Virus record (IMG/VR): IMGVR_UViG_3300027754_003140
Span: 1-26,867 of that record
Source: a virus
Reading direction: 5' to 3' (one strand)
Length of the DNA stretch: 26,867 bases
Below are positions 1 through 6,139 of the stretch, piece after piece. The position numbers and the translations under genes are program-made. The notes under the pieces were generated by a model. That model had not been told where the DNA came from, did no database searches, and saw only the letters and a list, made by a program, of their open reading frames with translations. Numbering within the stretch: position 1 is the first letter of the stretch; each line of letters opens with the position of its first letter.

Positions 1-886
1 GTAAATCAAGAGGCTTTAAATTATATCCAATTTGAGTAAAGAAATATTTGTGATCAATTTGATATGGCAGTTCTTTAATCCAATTGCTAAATCTACAATT
101 ACAGCTACCATTTTTTAATAGATTTGCGGATCCTATACAGAAACAGTCTCTTCCCCACCAACTAAATGATCTTGCCAATTTAACGATTTCTTCTATATTT
201 GAACTAACCATTCCGCCTTCACCTGTGGTAATATGATGTGCCGGATAAAAACTACAACTAGTAGCAACAGCATATTCACATAAATCCTTACCTTTCCATT
301 TACTTCCAAAACTATCACAACCATCCATAATAATTTCTAGTTTGTGTGTTTTGGCAATCTCAATAAGTCTATCCATATCTGGCGGGTTACCTAATACAGG
401 TGATACAAATATAGCTTTAGTATTCAGTGTGATCTTTTTTATTAATTCATCCAAATCAAAGTTTAATGTATTATATTCAATATCTACAAATACAGGCTTT
501 AAATTATTTTGAATGATAGGATTCAATGTAGTTGGAAACCCTACTACAGACAATAAAATTTCATCAGTATCAATCCACTTGAAATGTTTTTTAAGAGCCG
601 CAATCATTACAAGATTAGCAGAACTACCAGAATTAACCATTACAGAATACTTCTGATTTATCTTTTTACTAAATTCTTGTTCAAACTTGTACACCTTTTC
701 ACCACTACTAAACCACTTACCAAATAATAATGAATCAATCGCTTCAACCAATTCATCATCATCCATCAATGGACCAGAGTAAAATACTTTATTTCTTACA
801 CCCTTTAAATTATGACAGTATTCAGGTATAAACTGTTCTTTTTTTACTTGATTTATAAAATCTATTATAACTTGTTTTTTATTCAT
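1..886 (-). CDS. rfbH: RfbH-like CDP-4-keto-6-deoxyglucose 3-dehydratase (3' end outside window)
   Basis: The first 295 codons of a DegT/DnrJ/EryC1-fold PLP enzyme; the C-terminal third lies beyond the window edge (the family is about 430 residues). The region that normally holds the PLP-binding lysine reads SFYPAHHITTGEGG (about residues 212-225), with His217 where aminotransferases have Lys. This is the signature of the E1/RfbH 3-dehydratases, which remove the C3 hydroxyl instead of transaminating. Four cysteines in two CxC pairs (C248/C250 and C262/C264) match the RfbH-specific [2Fe-2S] segment, and GYNLKPLDL follows as in the family. These cysteines separate it from ColD, the GDP-sugar dehydratase that also has His but no cluster. 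The ATG at 886 is 1 bp after the stop of the upstream reductase gene, so they are co-transcribed. Family is clear; the nucleotide carrier (CDP or dTDP) is not shown by sequence. Confidence 0.85.
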   Translation of the reverse strand, partial: MNKKQVIIDFINQVKKEQFIPEYCHNLKGVRNKVFYSGPLMDDDELVEAIDSLLFGKWFSSGEKVYKFEQEFSKKINQKYSVMVNSGSSANLVMIAALKKHFKWIDTDEILLSVVGFPTTLNPIIQNNLKPVFVDIEYNTLNFDLDELIKKITLNTKAIFVSPVLGNPPDMDRLIEIAKTHKLEIIMDGCDSFGSKWKGKDLCEYAVATSCSFYPAHHITTGEGGMVSSNIEEIVKLARSFSWWGRDCFCIGSANLLKNGSCNCRFSNWIKELPYQIDHKYFFTQIGYNLKPLDL

Positions 887-887
887 A

Positions 888-1751
888 TTATTTCCAATTA
901 TTTAAGCAGTAATCAATTGATTCTTCAACGGTTTTCATTTTAATTCCAGTTTCTAACAACTTGCTGTTACTCATAACACAATTAGAACGTGGTGTTTTTG
1001 CATAATTTTTATACAATTGTTCTTCATCAATCAGTGTAAAATTTTTATCCTTTGCAATAGTCATCTTTAACTTTTCAATCAGAATGTCAGTAGTAATATA
1101 ACCCGTATTTGTTACGTTATAAATACCAAAAGAAACTTTATTTGTGAATGTTTGTATACAAGCAGTTACAAATTCTTGTTTGTTGCTAATTGAATTTTCT
1201 GATTGTAATAACTTATCATATTTTAACATTTTACTGATATAATTCCGTGAATTATTATTTTCTTCAAATGGAATTCTCAGTCTCCAAATATAATTTTTGT
1301 TCCATTTTGATACTATCTTCTCAGCAATTGCCTTTGTTCCACTATAAAAACTACAATTGTTGTGTTCAAAACTAAAATTTGGTTCATCTTCTTCCGTAAA
1401 TGGTTCTCCATCTACCCTTCTTCCAGTATAAATGCATCCACTAGATACATGACCTAATGTAATATCGTTTAACATACACCAATCAGTCAATATTTGAGGC
1501 CAAATGATATTACCTTGAATAGTATCTTCTTTGGCCAGTTCACACGCATCTACATTTGGTTTACCAGTATATCCAGCTGCATTAATTGCCACATCAATTT
1601 TAAGATTTCCTGTTTCTTTATGCCACTTATTTAAGTCAAACAGAGTTGTATTAACCGCACTGGGCCAACAATAAAATTTTAAATTTAATTCGGTTAATTG
1701 TCGTTTAAATTCACTTCCAATATATCCAGACGATCCAAATAATAATATCAT
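888..1751 (-). CDS. RmlD-like NAD(P)-dependent sugar-nucleotide reductase/epimerase
   Basis: A 287-residue extended short-chain dehydrogenase. The N-terminus has the Rossmann glycine motif GSSGYIG (G6, G9, G12), then INAAGYTG (about 56-63) where the family has NxAAxT, a serine pair at 103-104 in HVSSGCIYTG, and the catalytic YxxxK as Y136-S-G-T-K140. Length and motif order fit dTDP-4-dehydrorhamnose reductase (RmlD) and related 4-ketosugar reductases. The ATG overlaps the stop of rmlA by 4 bp (ATGA), typical of translational coupling. With an RfbH-like enzyme next door, the substrate could be a 4-keto-3,6-dideoxy sugar rather than 4-ketorhamnose; sequence alone cannot decide. Confidence 0.8.
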   Translation of the reverse strand: MILLFGSSGYIGSEFKRQLTELNLKFYCWPSAVNTTLFDLNKWHKETGNLKIDVAINAAGYTGKPNVDACELAKEDTIQGNIIWPQILTDWCMLNDITLGHVSSGCIYTGRRVDGEPFTEEDEPNFSFEHNNCSFYSGTKAIAEKIVSKWNKNYIWRLRIPFEENNNSRNYISKMLKYDKLLQSENSISNKQEFVTACIQTFTNKVSFGIYNVTNTGYITTDILIEKLKMTIAKDKNFTLIDEEQLYKNYAKTPRSNCVMSNSKLLETGIKMKTVEESIDYCLNNWK

Positions 1752-2590
1752 AGTAGTTTAGTTAAATAATTTTTATATTCACTATTAGGCATTTTATCAA
1801 CTATATTAGACAGTTGTTGTTTATTAATAAACTTTTTTCTATAACAATCTTCTTCAATACAACCAACCTTGATTCCCTGTCGTTCTTGTATCGTTTGAAT
1901 ATAAGCACCACTTTGATATAAAGAATCTGGCATACCAGCATCCAACCAAACAGTCCCTCGTGGGAATGGTATAACAGATAGTTTTTGTTTTTCCATATAA
2001 ATACGGTTTAAATCGGTTATTTCCAATTCTCCTCTTCTAGATGGTTTCAAATTCTTAACGCATTCAATAACATTGTTATCATAAAAATACAAACCTGGTA
2101 CTGCAAAATTACTTTTGGGTTCTTTTGGTTTTTCTTCGATAGAAATTACTTTATTATTATCATCAAATTCTACTACACCATAATCACTCGGATTATTTAC
2201 TTGATACGCAAATATGATAGCACCATCTAATGTTGGTTTGATTTTAGCCATTCCGTGAAAGATATTATCTCCCAATATTAAACCAACAACATCATCTTTA
2301 ATAAAATCTTCAGCTATAATAAATGATTCAGCAATTCCCCTCGGTTTATATTGAACCTTATAACATATGTCCAAACCTAAATGTTTGCCATTTCCAAATA
2401 ATTTTTCATACAATGGCAAATACTCTGGTGTACTTATAATGCATAATTCTCGTATCCCACAACTAATCATAGTACTAATAGGATAATAAATCATTGGTTT
2501 ATCATAAACAGGCAATAGTTGTTTATTTACAACCGTCGTAAGTGGATACAATCTACTACCAGTTCCACCAGATAAAATAATTCCTTTCAT
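1748..2590 (-). CDS. rmlA: Glucose-1-phosphate thymidylyltransferase
   Basis: 280 residues, close to the ~290 of RmlA. It joins dTTP and glucose-1-phosphate to give dTDP-glucose, the first step to dTDP-deoxysugars. Visible motifs: the nucleotide-binding GGTGSRLYP (8-16), NKQLLPVYDKPM (22-33), KPRGIAESF (82-90), the metal-binding LGDNIFHG with D108, then DYGVVEFD, IEEKP, PGLYFYD, EITDLN and WLDAGMPDSL. All are standard for RmlA and distinguish it from RfbF-type cytidylyltransferases. It is the first gene of the three-gene sugar operon and its 5' side faces a 38-bp divergent intergenic gap. No RmlB (4,6-dehydratase) is in the window; it may lie beyond position 1 or be supplied by the host. Confidence 0.92.
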   Translation of the reverse strand: MKGIILSGGTGSRLYPLTTVVNKQLLPVYDKPMIYYPISTMISCGIRELCIISTPEYLPLYEKLFGNGKHLGLDICYKVQYKPRGIAESFIIAEDFIKDDVVGLILGDNIFHGMAKIKPTLDGAIIFAYQVNNPSDYGVVEFDDNNKVISIEEKPKEPKSNFAVPGLYFYDNNVIECVKNLKPSRRGELEITDLNRIYMEKQKLSVIPFPRGTVWLDAGMPDSLYQSGAYIQTIQERQGIKVGCIEEDCYRKKFINKQQLSNIVDKMPNSEYKNYLTKLL

Positions 2591-2594
2591 GTAT

Positions 2595-2602
2595 TATAAA
2601 TA
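2595..2602 (+). promoter_or_regulatory. T4-type late-promoter octamer TATAAATA
   Basis: A perfect TATAAATA, the -10-like consensus of T4 late promoters, lies 26 bp before the ATG of the plus-strand gene at 2629 in the 38-bp divergent gap. In DNA this AT-rich the octamer can occur by chance, and none was seen before the minus-strand virion genes, so this is tentative. Confidence 0.3.
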
Positions 2603-2628
2603 AAATTTAATATAAGTCTATCATATAT

Positions 2629-2970
2629 ATGATCATGGAACAAGTAATTTTTTTTATATTATTCTTAAACATAGTTTGGTTTGAAACCGAAGCATTTGTT
2701 GAATATATTCGTCTATTTGGTTTGAATTTGTTCAAAGTCAAAGATTATAGTGTTGCAAAGCAGGATAACTTTGAACTAACATATCATTCATATCTATTAC
2801 AGAAACACAACAACTTTTTTACGCGGTTAATAACATGTCCAATATGTTTCACAACATGGTTGTCTTTGATATTAGGATTGTGTTTTTTGGAAAACAAATT
2901 CGATTTTACCATTGTATTTGCATCATCTCTAATATTATATCATATTTATAGAAAAGTATCATTGTGGTAA
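2629..2970 (+). CDS. Small membrane protein with a CPIC motif, unknown function
   Basis: 113 residues, on the opposite strand to most of the window. A hydrophobic N-terminus (about residues 4-17), a central polar part, then LITCPICFTTWLSLILG (about 68-84) continuing into a second hydrophobic stretch and a third near the C-terminus (about 92-107), so it is likely an inner-membrane protein. The Cys-Pro-x-Cys pair at the start of a helix resembles small DUF1360-type membrane proteins, but I cannot assign the family firmly. ATG 2629 is used; an in-frame ATG at 2635 is equally possible. No Shine-Dalgarno is visible. It overlaps the next gene by 7 bp. Confidence 0.6.
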   Translation: MIMEQVIFFILFLNIVWFETEAFVEYIRLFGLNLFKVKDYSVAKQDNFELTYHSYLLQKHNNFFTRLITCPICFTTWLSLILGLCFLENKFDFTIVFASSLILYHIYRKVSLW

Positions 2971-3251
2971 TAACTAATGTAACGCAACTTTTCTATTTCT
3001 TGAACAACAACGGATTTGTAGGTTTGCATCCCGTTTTTGGTCAATTTGTAAATTGCATAAATGACTTCAATGGAATATGTAATTGTAATGGAAAACAAAA
3101 AAGTGATAAATTATCCACATGTTACTCACTATACAATACATGTTCTCAAATATTACCTTCGTTTAAAAGTCAATTATTTGCAAAGTTTCCCGCCGAAGCA
3201 TATATTCAACTATCCAACAATGGATCGGTATTGAATACAATTTCTAGATAA
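2964..3251 (+). CDS. Small cysteine-rich protein, unknown function
   Basis: 95 codons starting at a GTG that overlaps the preceding gene by 7 bp; its end overlaps the convergent dNMP-kinase gene by 8 bp. The middle of the protein carries ICNCNGKQKSDK, with further cysteines nearby, which could bind a metal or form disulphides. It uses the space between two genes exactly and its composition is protein-like, so it is probably a real gene translated with its partner at 2629. No family is recognised. The non-ATG start and lack of a ribosome-binding site reduce certainty. Confidence 0.55.
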   Translation: MVITNVTQLFYFLNNNGFVGLHPVFGQFVNCINDFNGICNCNGKQKSDKLSTCYSLYNTCSQILPSFKSQLFAKFPAEAYIQLSNNGSVLNTISR

Positions 3252-3870
3252 TTCTATCCAAACACTTGTTGACTATATCCGTAAGGTATACGCATTCTTT
3301 CATTTTAATTGTATTGTTTGATGTTGATGACACATCCATCCATTCTACTGTATAATCTGATAAACCTCTTATAAGAGGGTCATTAATTCGTTCGTGGTCA
3401 TTTGGGGGTTCAGTATACTTTCTGGTATCATCTGATAGAACTGTATATTTGCTTATATGCACTAATTTGCCCTGCAATTCATTCTGAATCCATTGAACTT
3501 CATCTTTTGGATATTGAGCATATCGTATATCTGATACTAATACGATGTCACTTGGATCATTTTCTATTTCTTTATATAATAATGAGGTCCAATAACGACC
3601 ATCTGTTTGTTTTCTTTTTACGCCACCATACCACACTAAAAATTCACGAAAAATGCTTTTCTCCTCGGTATTCTCACTAAAGACATTCAGATTCAGCTTT
3701 TCCTTGACAAACTGTTCACAATCTTTTTTAAGAAAATAAGCAAGTGCATATTGTTTTGCGCTATATCCTCGATTATTTAGTTCTTGTATTGCGATATCAC
3801 AAAACAAATTTTTACCAGCTCTAGCTAAACCTGATATACCGATAATTTTTTTAACATTTGTTTTACTCAT
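3244..3870 (-). CDS. Deoxynucleoside monophosphate kinase-like P-loop protein
   Basis: 208 residues with an N-terminal P-loop G14-LARA-G19-K20-N21 in a GISGLARAGKN context, the form found in phage dNMP kinases (T4 gene 1 type, ~240 residues); Asn replaces the usual Ser/Thr after Lys. A later VLVSDIRYAQYPKDE segment (about 112-126) looks like the Walker B/substrate strand of this fold. It would phosphorylate dNMPs to dNDPs, complementing the ribonucleotide reductase in this window. The start overlaps the stop of the clamp-loader-like gene by 8 bp, so it is the last gene of that operon, and it ends convergently against the plus-strand gene at 3251. A generic adenylate-kinase-like fold with another substrate is the alternative. 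Confidence 0.7.
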   Translation of the reverse strand: MSKTNVKKIIGISGLARAGKNLFCDIAIQELNNRGYSAKQYALAYFLKKDCEQFVKEKLNLNVFSENTEEKSIFREFLVWYGGVKRKQTDGRYWTSLLYKEIENDPSDIVLVSDIRYAQYPKDEVQWIQNELQGKLVHISKYTVLSDDTRKYTEPPNDHERINDPLIRGLSDYTVEWMDVSSTSNNTIKMKECVYLTDIVNKCLDRII

Positions 3871-4393
3871 CTTTTAATAATTTGTTTATCTCCTTCTCAG
3901 TTTTTCCATATTTGGAACATATACTGACAAGGTATTCTATACCAATTTGGTCTTTGAATAGAACTTTACAATAATCTCTCGCTTCATCTTTACCTATTTG
4001 TAAGTGAGACGACAATAAATCTATCAATTCCTTATTGGTCTTGGATTTGGTTGATTTGATCCATTTACAAAACTTTCGTCCACTGGGAACCAAGTCACAA
4101 CAAGCTTTATAAAATTGTTTATTTGGAACTACTTCCATAAACTGAGACAGGTATGCGATAGATTCAATACTATCGGGATCCATACTCAGTCCCATCAAAA
4201 GTGTATATTTACTAAAATCCCGTTTTTCTTTTTCCGTCAATTGATCATAATAAGATTCGGATTTATTCTCACGAATATGATTGATGTGATCAAATAATGT
4301 CTTACTCTTCGTTGAGATGTTGTTCTCTTCGTTCGATGTCGTCAAGTCTTTCTTGGACTGTACGGACTTTTTCTTTTTCGGGATTTTTGACAT
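3863..4393 (-). CDS. Probable gp62-like sliding-clamp loader small subunit
   Basis: 176 residues, near the size of T4 gp62 (187). After a lysine-rich head (1-30), the order is LFDHINHI (33-40), a Tyr/Asp-rich stretch with LTEKEKRDFSKYTL where gp62 proteins have 'SFNPYMVNRWLSM', then MGLSMDPDS, an acidic helix, LVPSGRKFCKWIKSTK (101-116) and a C-terminal part resembling the gp62 zone that contacts gp44 (about 120-176). In T4-like phages gp62 with gp44 loads the gp45 clamp for the polymerase. No gp44 or gp45 gene is in this window. The first ~30 codons overlap the upstream membrane gene by 92 bp, unusually long. I recognise this from motif order, not an alignment; a gp62 profile search would settle it. 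Confidence 0.6.
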   Translation of the reverse strand: MSKIPKKKKSVQSKKDLTTSNEENNISTKSKTLFDHINHIRENKSESYYDQLTEKEKRDFSKYTLLMGLSMDPDSIESIAYLSQFMEVVPNKQFYKACCDLVPSGRKFCKWIKSTKSKTNKELIDLLSSHLQIGKDEARDYCKVLFKDQIGIEYLVSICSKYGKTEKEINKLLKDE

Positions 4394-4667
4394 TTGATTT
4401 TAGTTTATTGATTCTGTTACGAATTGTTGTAATTACCAATGATATATCCTTTTGATTTTTATACAAAGATTTTATCTCTTCGGATAATTTGAACGATCTT
4501 TCATCAAGAATGTCCACTTTTTCCTCCAACGTTTTAATCTTATAAAGAGAAAATAGCGCCAGCAGTGTAAATACTACTGGCGCTATATGGATATATAACA
4601 AAGATAATCCACAAACAAATGTCAATATTACGATCTCAATAACCATTTTCGATTTCGATTTCTTCAT
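4302..4667 (-). CDS. Membrane-anchored coiled-coil protein, unknown function
   Basis: 121 residues from ATG 4667 (a TTG 9 bp upstream at 4676 is less likely). A basic N-terminus, then one or two transmembrane segments (about residues 8-39), then a long charged helix with heptad-like spacing (about 44-121) predicted to be coiled coil. It would sit in the host inner membrane with its C-terminal rod in the cytoplasm. The reading frame contains a strong terminator-like inverted repeat (4553-4586) and its last 92 bp overlap the next gene. Single-span coiled-coil proteins occur among phage holin/spanin and host-takeover genes, but nothing here points to one role. Confidence 0.6.
   Translation of the reverse strand: MKKSKSKMVIEIVILTFVCGLSLLYIHIAPVVFTLLALFSLYKIKTLEEKVDILDERSFKLSEEIKSLYKNQKDISLVITTIRNRINKLKSNVKNPEKEKVRTVQERLDDIERREQHLNEE
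4553..4586 (-). terminator. Terminator-like 14-bp inverted repeat inside a coding region
   Basis: Arms 4553-4566 and 4573-4586 pair over 14 positions with one wobble/mismatch and a 6-nt loop; the stem core is GCGCCAG/CTGGCGC, much more GC-rich than its surroundings. Read on the minus strand it is followed by TTTCTCTTTATA, a U-rich tail as in intrinsic terminators. It lies within the membrane coiled-coil gene, so it may attenuate transcription of the downstream clamp-loader-like and kinase genes. Confidence 0.55.
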
Positions 4668-4788
4668 TAGAATCAAATGTCTTCTTTTTACTATTCGAAT
4701 CAGAAAACTTCTCTTTTTTATTTTCTTTTTTGGCAGAACTCTTTGAATTCTTTTTAAATTGAGAGTCTCTTCTATATGTTTTTCCCAT
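4636..4788 (-). CDS. Tiny lysine/serine-rich protein beginning MGKTYRRD
   Basis: A 50-codon frame from ATG 4788 to TGA 4636. The product starts MGKTYRRDSQFKKNSK, is rich in Lys, Ser and Glu, and turns acidic at the end (NEEIEIENGY). It fills the gap between the basic 70-residue protein and the membrane gene and overlaps the latter's start by 32 bp. Very small, basic, disordered proteins of this kind are frequent in large phages. No function can be assigned; the reading frame may be missed by callers with a length cut-off. Confidence 0.5.
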   Translation of the reverse strand: MGKTYRRDSQFKKNSKSSAKKENKKEKFSDSNSKKKTFDSNEEIEIENGY

Positions 4789-4820
4789 ATACTTTTAACA
4801 GTTGATGTAGTTGTCTATTT

Positions 4821-5033
4821 TTATCGTTTGCTAGCAGCCTTCTTTGTGGAACCAATGACACGTGAAAGTGCATTCACTTGTCGTCCATTGAGTTCAATTC
4901 GCTTGTCATTTTCAACGATAACCAACTTGGTAGCACGCTTGGTACTAGCAAATGGAACGACGATATGAGCACGAACACCCTGAACTGAAGTTTTTGCAAA
5001 TGCGGTGCGTTTCTTATTATTTGTAATAACCAT
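4821..5033 (-). CDS. Basic 70-residue protein, unknown function
   Basis: A small basic protein with alternating beta-type segments: FAKTSVQGVRAHIVVPF (about 12-28), KRATKLVIVEND (about 32-43), RIELNGRQVNALSRVI (about 45-60) and a KKAASKR tail. Codon use is more GC-rich than neighbours, which often marks highly expressed phage genes. It is the first gene behind a good sigma-70 promoter (5097-5125), with a ~60-nt A-rich leader. The basic tail suggests nucleic-acid binding, but no known family is recognised. An overlapping plus-strand frame (4759-4968) is judged a shadow. Confidence 0.7.
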   Translation of the reverse strand: MVITNNKKRTAFAKTSVQGVRAHIVVPFASTKRATKLVIVENDKRIELNGRQVNALSRVIGSTKKAASKR

Positions 5034-5096
5034 ATGTTTTTCTTTTTTTGTTTTTTTGTTTTTTAGTTAGCAAAACTTTATTACTAACATAAACTA

Positions 5097-5125
5097 ATCA
5101 TATACTACTTTTACCCGATCGTCAA
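5097..5125 (-). promoter_or_regulatory. Sigma-70-type promoter for the 5033-3244 operon
   Basis: On the minus strand TTGACG (5125-5120), a 17-bp spacer and TATGAT (5102-5097). It sits just after the stop of the UV endonuclease gene and ahead of a ~60-nt leader containing GTTAG/CTAAC arms and a long A-rich tract before the ATG. Confidence 0.75.
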
Positions 5126-5138
5126 CATGTTTATTTTT

Positions 5139-6050
5139 TTATAATTTGTATTGGGTTTCAAACTTTTCAATGGCATAGTCTTTCGCTTTAAACTCAAATT
5201 CAACATCAACATTATTTTCAAATAATTCTTTATGTAAAATATATACATAATCTGAATGTGATCGGTCTGTTGGGCTTGATTTTCCATTACTATAATGAAA
5301 TACAGGTTTATATTTGCCCCAAGTTTCTATACACATTGATATAGCTTTTTCAGGAGAAATATTTTCTGGATTATTTAATCTAAAATGATGTGAATCATAA
5401 GTAATTGGGATTCCCGTTTTTTGATAAATTAAATTATACAAATTGATCAATCCCCAACTATTAGTTTTGTCTTCTAGTTCCAAAACAAGTCTGGATTTGA
5501 CGTTGTGAGGTAACGAGTTGTATACATCAATAAATCGTTTGGCAATTTCTTTAATATCACCTTTATAAGAATTCATATGAATATTGATAGGTGCATCATA
5601 CGATTGAGGCAATTCCATTAAATCCATCATATCTCCATGAACAATCAATTCTTCCACTGATTTTTTGACAACACTTGGATTGGCACTCGCAGGCACAACA
5701 AATTGATCTGGATGCGTACTGCAACGCATATTGTGTTTTTTGATAATATCAGCACATAATTTGAATTCTTGTTTGATGATATCAAAATTATAATTATTCT
5801 CCATACACAGATTTGCATCTGGAAGAGTCTGAAGCGGCATCATGCCGCTGCTAATTCTATAATTCCATTTTTTGGAAGCACAAAATTCTAGAGTTTTTCT
5901 TGTTACAATTACATTGTTGAGAGTGCGATCTGCTACAATACGTTCTGCACTTTTTCGCTCCAACGCAAGAAACCGCGTTCTGGTCATGGTATTGGCATGA
6001 ATACCACTTTCTTGTAATTTTAAACTAATGCAACACAATGATTTTTTCAT
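5139..6050 (-). CDS. uvsE: UV-damage endonuclease (UvsE/UVDE family)
   Basis: 303 residues, the usual length for bacterial UvsE. This metal-dependent TIM-barrel enzyme nicks DNA 5' of UV photoproducts to start alternative excision repair. Family motifs are all present in order: RISSGMMP (65-72), THPDQFVV with H113, H138 and H158 on successive strands, LELEDK with E191/E193 (190-195), YDSHH with D219 and H221/H222, FHYS with H252, SHSDY with H265, and E284/E286 near FKAKDY. These match the ligands of the three-metal site of the family. It is monocistronic, with its own promoter at 6108-6136 and a leader that shares a 29-nt element with the AAA+ ATPase leader. Confidence 0.92.
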   Translation of the reverse strand: MKKSLCCISLKLQESGIHANTMTRTRFLALERKSAERIVADRTLNNVIVTRKTLEFCASKKWNYRISSGMMPLQTLPDANLCMENNYNFDIIKQEFKLCADIIKKHNMRCSTHPDQFVVPASANPSVVKKSVEELIVHGDMMDLMELPQSYDAPINIHMNSYKGDIKEIAKRFIDVYNSLPHNVKSRLVLELEDKTNSWGLINLYNLIYQKTGIPITYDSHHFRLNNPENISPEKAISMCIETWGKYKPVFHYSNGKSSPTDRSHSDYVYILHKELFENNVDVEFEFKAKDYAIEKFETQYKL

Positions 6051-6061
6051 CTTTTTTGTAA

Positions 6062-6090
6062 GAAGGAAACCCTTTTAGCTTTAACCTAGG
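6062..6090 (-). promoter_or_regulatory. Leader element shared with the AAA+ ATPase gene (copy 1)
   Basis: Read on the minus strand: CTAGGTTAAAG, then CTAAAAGGG, then TTTCCTTCTT, ending 9 nt before the uvsE ATG. The copy at 11210-11238 matches 24 of 29 bases at nearly the same distance from its ATG. The AAGG/CCTT halves can pair around a 4-nt loop, so it may be an RNA element or protein-binding site controlling translation. Confidence 0.5.
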
Positions 6091-6107
6091 GGTCGTCGAC
6101 TTTAAAT

Positions 6108-6136
6108 AGTTTACACGGCAATTTAAAATAAGTCAA
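6108..6136 (-). promoter_or_regulatory. Sigma-70-type promoter for uvsE
   Basis: On the minus strand TTGACT (6136-6131), 17-bp spacer, TAAACT (6113-6108), starting 4 bp after the stop of the DruA-like gene. About 57 bp separate the -10 box from the uvsE ATG. Confidence 0.75.
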
Positions 6137-6139
6137 GAA

